From Synechococcus sp. PL34863bin_39 (GTDB taxonomy: Bacteria > Cyanobacteriota > Cyanobacteriia > PCC-6307 > Cyanobiaceae): DNA of 7,725 nucleotides. How positions within the stretch are numbered: position 1 is the first letter of the stretch; every line of letters begins with the position of its first letter. The position numbers were made by a program, and so were the translations under genes. The DNA is taken from contig WTHL01000272.1 in NCBI GenBank assembly GCA_011523155.1, positions 1 to 7,725 on the forward strand, written 5' to 3'. Below the pieces are notes generated by a model, which saw only the letters and a list, made by a program, of their open reading frames with translations, made no database searches and was not told where the DNA came from. Positions 6,079 to 7,725 of this stretch are shown in pieces.

Positions 6079-6429
6079 ATGGCAGATCCAAGCAACGAGA
6101 CCTACGCAATCGTCGAGGCCTCAGGTCAGCAGTTCTGGCTCCAACCCAACCGTTACTACGACCTCGACAGGCTTCAGGCCGGAGTCGATGAAACAGTGAC
6201 CCTGGAGAACGTTCTTCTGGTGAAGGACGCCAAGGGCACCACCCTTGGCCAACCGTTCGTCAAAGACGCCACCGTCGAGCTCAAGGTGATGGACCATCGC
6301 CGTGGACCGAAGGTGATTGTCTACAAGATGCGTCCCAAGAAGAAGACCCGTCGTAAGAATGGTCATCGCCAGGAGCTGACCCGCGTGATGGTTCAGTCCA
6401 TCAAGGTTGGCGGCAAGGCCATCAGCTGA
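6079..6429 (+). CDS. rplU: 50S ribosomal protein L21 (bL21)
   Basis: bL21 is a component of the large ribosomal subunit that binds 23S rRNA. The 116 residues start [20 protein letters not shown], matching the usual YAIVExxGxQ opening. They carry the basic family signature around [19 protein letters not shown] (83-101). E. coli L21 has 103 residues; the difference is mainly a short N-terminal addition. The ATG at 6079 has no clear Shine-Dalgarno upstream. rpmA follows after 37 bp, the near-universal rplU-rpmA pairing. The upstream neighbour is kaiA on the opposite strand. Confidence 0.97.
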   Translation: MADPSNETYAIVEASGQQFWLQPNRYYDLDRLQAGVDETVTLENVLLVKDAKGTTLGQPFVKDATVELKVMDHRRGPKVIVYKMRPKKKTRRKNGHRQELTRVMVQSIKVGGKAIS

Positions 6430-6466
6430 ACGCACCTCCAGCAGAGACTCCTCCTCCCCCCTCCCC

Positions 6467-6733
6467 ATGGCACATAAAAAAGGCACAGGCTCAACCCGTA
6501 ACGGACGCGACTCCAATTCCAAGCGCCTCGGCGTGAAGGCCTACGGAGGCGAGTCAGTCACCGCCGGGTCCATTCTGATCCGTCAACGCGGCACGTCCGT
6601 GCTCCCGGGCACCAACGTTGGTCAGGGCAAGGACGACACCCTGTTCGCCCTGACGGACGGCATCGTGACGTTCGAGACCATCCGTCGTGGTCTCCGGAAC
6701 CGTAAGCGCATCAGCGTCGCCACCGCAGGCTGA
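6467..6733 (+). CDS. rpmA: 50S ribosomal protein L27 (bL27)
   Basis: bL27 is a large-subunit protein whose N-terminal tail reaches the peptidyl transferase centre. The 88 residues start [20 protein letters not shown] and contain the family signature [15 protein letters not shown] (34-48). The frame is open further upstream to an ATG at 6407 inside rplU, but the extra 20 residues are unlike L27. The ATG at 6467 gives the normal mature N-terminus, with no cleavable Firmicutes-type extension. The leader just before the start is almost all pyrimidine and lacks a Shine-Dalgarno. The gene is followed by an intrinsic terminator, closing the rplU-rpmA unit. Confidence 0.97.
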   Translation: MAHKKGTGSTRNGRDSNSKRLGVKAYGGESVTAGSILIRQRGTSVLPGTNVGQGKDDTLFALTDGIVTFETIRRGLRNRKRISVATAG

Positions 6734-6755
6734 TCACGGTTCTTTCATTCCATGC

Positions 6756-6793
6756 AAGGCCCCTGCTCCCTCGAGGCGCAGGGGCTTTTTTTT
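6756..6793 (+). terminator. Rho-independent terminator of rplU-rpmA
   Basis: GCCCCTGC (6759-6766) pairs perfectly with GCAGGGGC (6778-6785) and is followed at once by eight T residues (6786-6793). The A residues before the stem can pair with the first T residues, lengthening it. The loop contains the palindrome CCTCGAGG (6769-6776). It starts 22 bp after the rpmA stop. On the minus strand there is no T-run after the stem, so it is unlikely to terminate the convergent methyltransferase gene. Confidence 0.9.
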
Positions 6794-6828
6794 GGGGTCG
6801 AGATGATTGCCGCCGATCCCCCCGGAGC

Positions 6829-7578
6829 TCAGAAGCGCCGATAGGCGCGCGTGGTGATCAGAAACGGATGAAACACCTCCAGGAAATGCTGCTGAAGGGT
6901 GCGGAAGAAACGCTCCACAAGTGCAGGGTCATCGAAATGGAAGGGATACTCCCCCTGATGCCCCTTGAAGAAATACCAGTTCAGCAAAGCGGTTCCGTCC
7001 TCAGACAGCAGCCCATGGAATTCCTCAAGCTGCGCCGAGGGATCAGGAAGGTGTTCCAGAACATCGAGGCAGACCACCGTGTCGAACCGAACGTCACCAC
7101 AGCTGTTCAGATCCCTGTGAACCGAGAGACGGCTGCTGAGGCCGAGGGCTTCGGCACGCTGGGCCACAAACGCTCTGTTGTGGGGGTTCAGATCGACAAA
7201 CCAGACATGCTCAACCTCAGGCAGGGCCGCTGCTGACAAGGCGTGGGAGCCGATACCACCACCGAAATCAAGCACGCGTCCGCGGGCAAACTGCCGTTGG
7301 AGACGAAGGGTGTCGGCGATGTAATCGGCACTGCTCAGGTGCCAGGCCGCCAGTTCGAGCAGATGCCCCGTCCCGACGGTGTCTTCATAGAACCCGGTGG
7401 CATCATCGGGTTGAAAGGCTCCGGGGTGAAGGGCTGCAAGGTCCTCCGTGCTCCTGGCCAGCCGCCGCTCGACCTCCGCCAGTGGCACCGCGAGATAGGC
7501 GCTGAGATGGGCCTTGACGGCGAGTCCGTCGCGCAGAAACGCCTCCACGTCCAAGGTCCTGGGCAGAAGCTCTTGCAT
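6829..7578 (-). CDS. Class I SAM-dependent methyltransferase, substrate unknown
   Basis: From the ATG at 7578 the protein has 249 residues. An in-frame TTG at 7602 would add 8 more, preceded by a GGTAGG stretch, so the start is not certain. Numbering here is from the ATG. The SAM-binding core is clear: motif I VLDFGGGIGSH (102-112); the acidic residue at the end of beta-2 in WFVDLNP (126-132, Asp129); and CLDVLEHLPDP (170-180), a typical motif after beta-4. The N-terminal 90 or so residues are helical and not recognised. They may form a substrate cap. The C-terminal part ends FLITTRAYRRF. No motif indicates whether the substrate is a small molecule, lipid, sugar or macromolecule. It converges on rpmA and diverges from truB, apparently a single-gene unit. 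Base composition matches its neighbours. Confidence 0.8.
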   Translation of the reverse strand: MQELLPRTLDVEAFLRDGLAVKAHLSAYLAVPLAEVERRLARSTEDLAALHPGAFQPDDATGFYEDTVGTGHLLELAAWHLSSADYIADTLRLQRQFARGRVLDFGGGIGSHALSAAALPEVEHVWFVDLNPHNRAFVAQRAEALGLSSRLSVHRDLNSCGDVRFDTVVCLDVLEHLPDPSAQLEEFHGLLSEDGTALLNWYFFKGHQGEYPFHFDDPALVERFFRTLQQHFLEVFHPFLITTRAYRRF

Positions 7579-7654
7579 GCAACGATCTGACGCCGCGGCC
7601 AACCTACCGGGCGGCTCGAACTGCCACAGTCATTGATCAACACGGTGGTGGGCA

Positions 7655-7725
7655 GTGGACGGTCCTTGCGGCTTTGTGGTGATCGACAAGCCCGCAGGCC
7701 TCACCTCCCATGCCTGCGTCAGCCG
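7655..7725 (+). CDS. truB: tRNA pseudouridine-55 synthase TruB, 3' end beyond window
   Basis: TruB converts uridine 55 of tRNA to pseudouridine in the T-loop. Only the first 23 codons and part of the next are present: MDGPCGFVVIDKPAGLTSHA then CVS. The GFVVIDKPAGLTSH segment is the conserved TruB N-terminal motif. The catalytic Asp motif (GGTLDP in the family) would lie beyond the window end. The start is GTG at 7655: an in-frame TGA at 7634-7636 bounds the frame, and no other ATG, GTG or TTG lies between it and the motif. A GGTGG stretch at 7644-7648 is a plausible weak ribosome binding site. The gene is divergent from the methyltransferase. Confidence 0.88.
   Translation, partial: MDGPCGFVVIDKPAGLTSHACVS

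Noticed and set aside
6407..6466. Upstream ATG for rpmA giving a 20-residue N-terminal extension (possible cleaved leader as in Firmicutes L27)
   Set aside because: The extension overlaps rplU out of frame, lacks the Firmicutes Prp cleavage motif, and the normal [10 protein letters not shown]-terminus begins at an ATG at 6467.
7579..7602. TTG at 7602 as the methyltransferase start
   Set aside because: It adds only 8 weakly characteristic residues and an ATG is available at 7578; a GGTAGG stretch upstream keeps it possible, so it is noted as an alternative only.
1..7725. HIP1 octamers (GCGATCGC) common in many cyanobacteria
   Set aside because: No exact copy was noticed by eye, which fits marine picocyanobacteria; a computed search would be needed to be certain.

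Overview
The window looks like a piece of a marine picocyanobacterial chromosome (Synechococcus/Cyanobium type). Three things point there: a complete kaiA-kaiB-kaiC circadian clock cluster, an NblS/Hik33-type sensor kinase directly after purD, and the order kaiA <-> rplU-rpmA with truB nearby. By eye the base composition is mostly about 60% GC. A complete kaiA argues against Prochlorococcus, whose lineage has lost this gene from the same kaiB/rplU position. Nothing mobile is visible: no insertion sequence, phage gene, tRNA, rRNA or CRISPR array.

Layout. Positions 1-3043 read left to right: the 3' three quarters of purD (purine synthesis) and, 25 bp later, the full sensor kinase nblS. Positions 3073-5914 read right to left: kaiA (5914 to 5033), kaiB (5036 to 4677, overlapping kaiA by 4 bp) and kaiC (4611 to 3073), ending convergently 29 bp from nblS. 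A 164-bp divergent spacer (5915-6078) separates kaiA from the left-to-right ribosomal pair rplU (bL21) and rpmA (bL27), which ends in a clear intrinsic terminator at 6756-6793. A class I SAM-dependent methyltransferase of unknown substrate (7578 to 6829, right to left) follows. The window closes with the first 23 codons of truB (tRNA pseudouridine-55 synthase), left to right from a GTG.

How the genes work together. KaiA, KaiB and KaiC form the post-translational oscillator. KaiA promotes KaiC autophosphorylation, and KaiB binds phosphorylated KaiC and sequesters KaiA. All key residues examined in KaiC and KaiB are present, so the clock should be functional. NblS is the histidine kinase that in other cyanobacteria signals through RpaB, a regulator known in S. 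elongatus to act on clock-controlled and kaiBC promoters. That makes its position next to the kai cluster of some interest. The other genes are housekeeping.

I see no undescribed system. The observations most worth a second look are non-coding. One is the kaiB-kaiC spacer, with a perfect Shine-Dalgarno, a tiny ORF and a hairpin upstream of a kaiC start that has no Shine-Dalgarno of its own. Another is a 27-nt dyad with repeated octamers in the kaiA/rplU spacer. A third is a set of alternative hairpins at the nblS/kaiC junction. A fourth is uneven GC content along kaiC. All GC values quoted are hand counts over 60-bp blocks.
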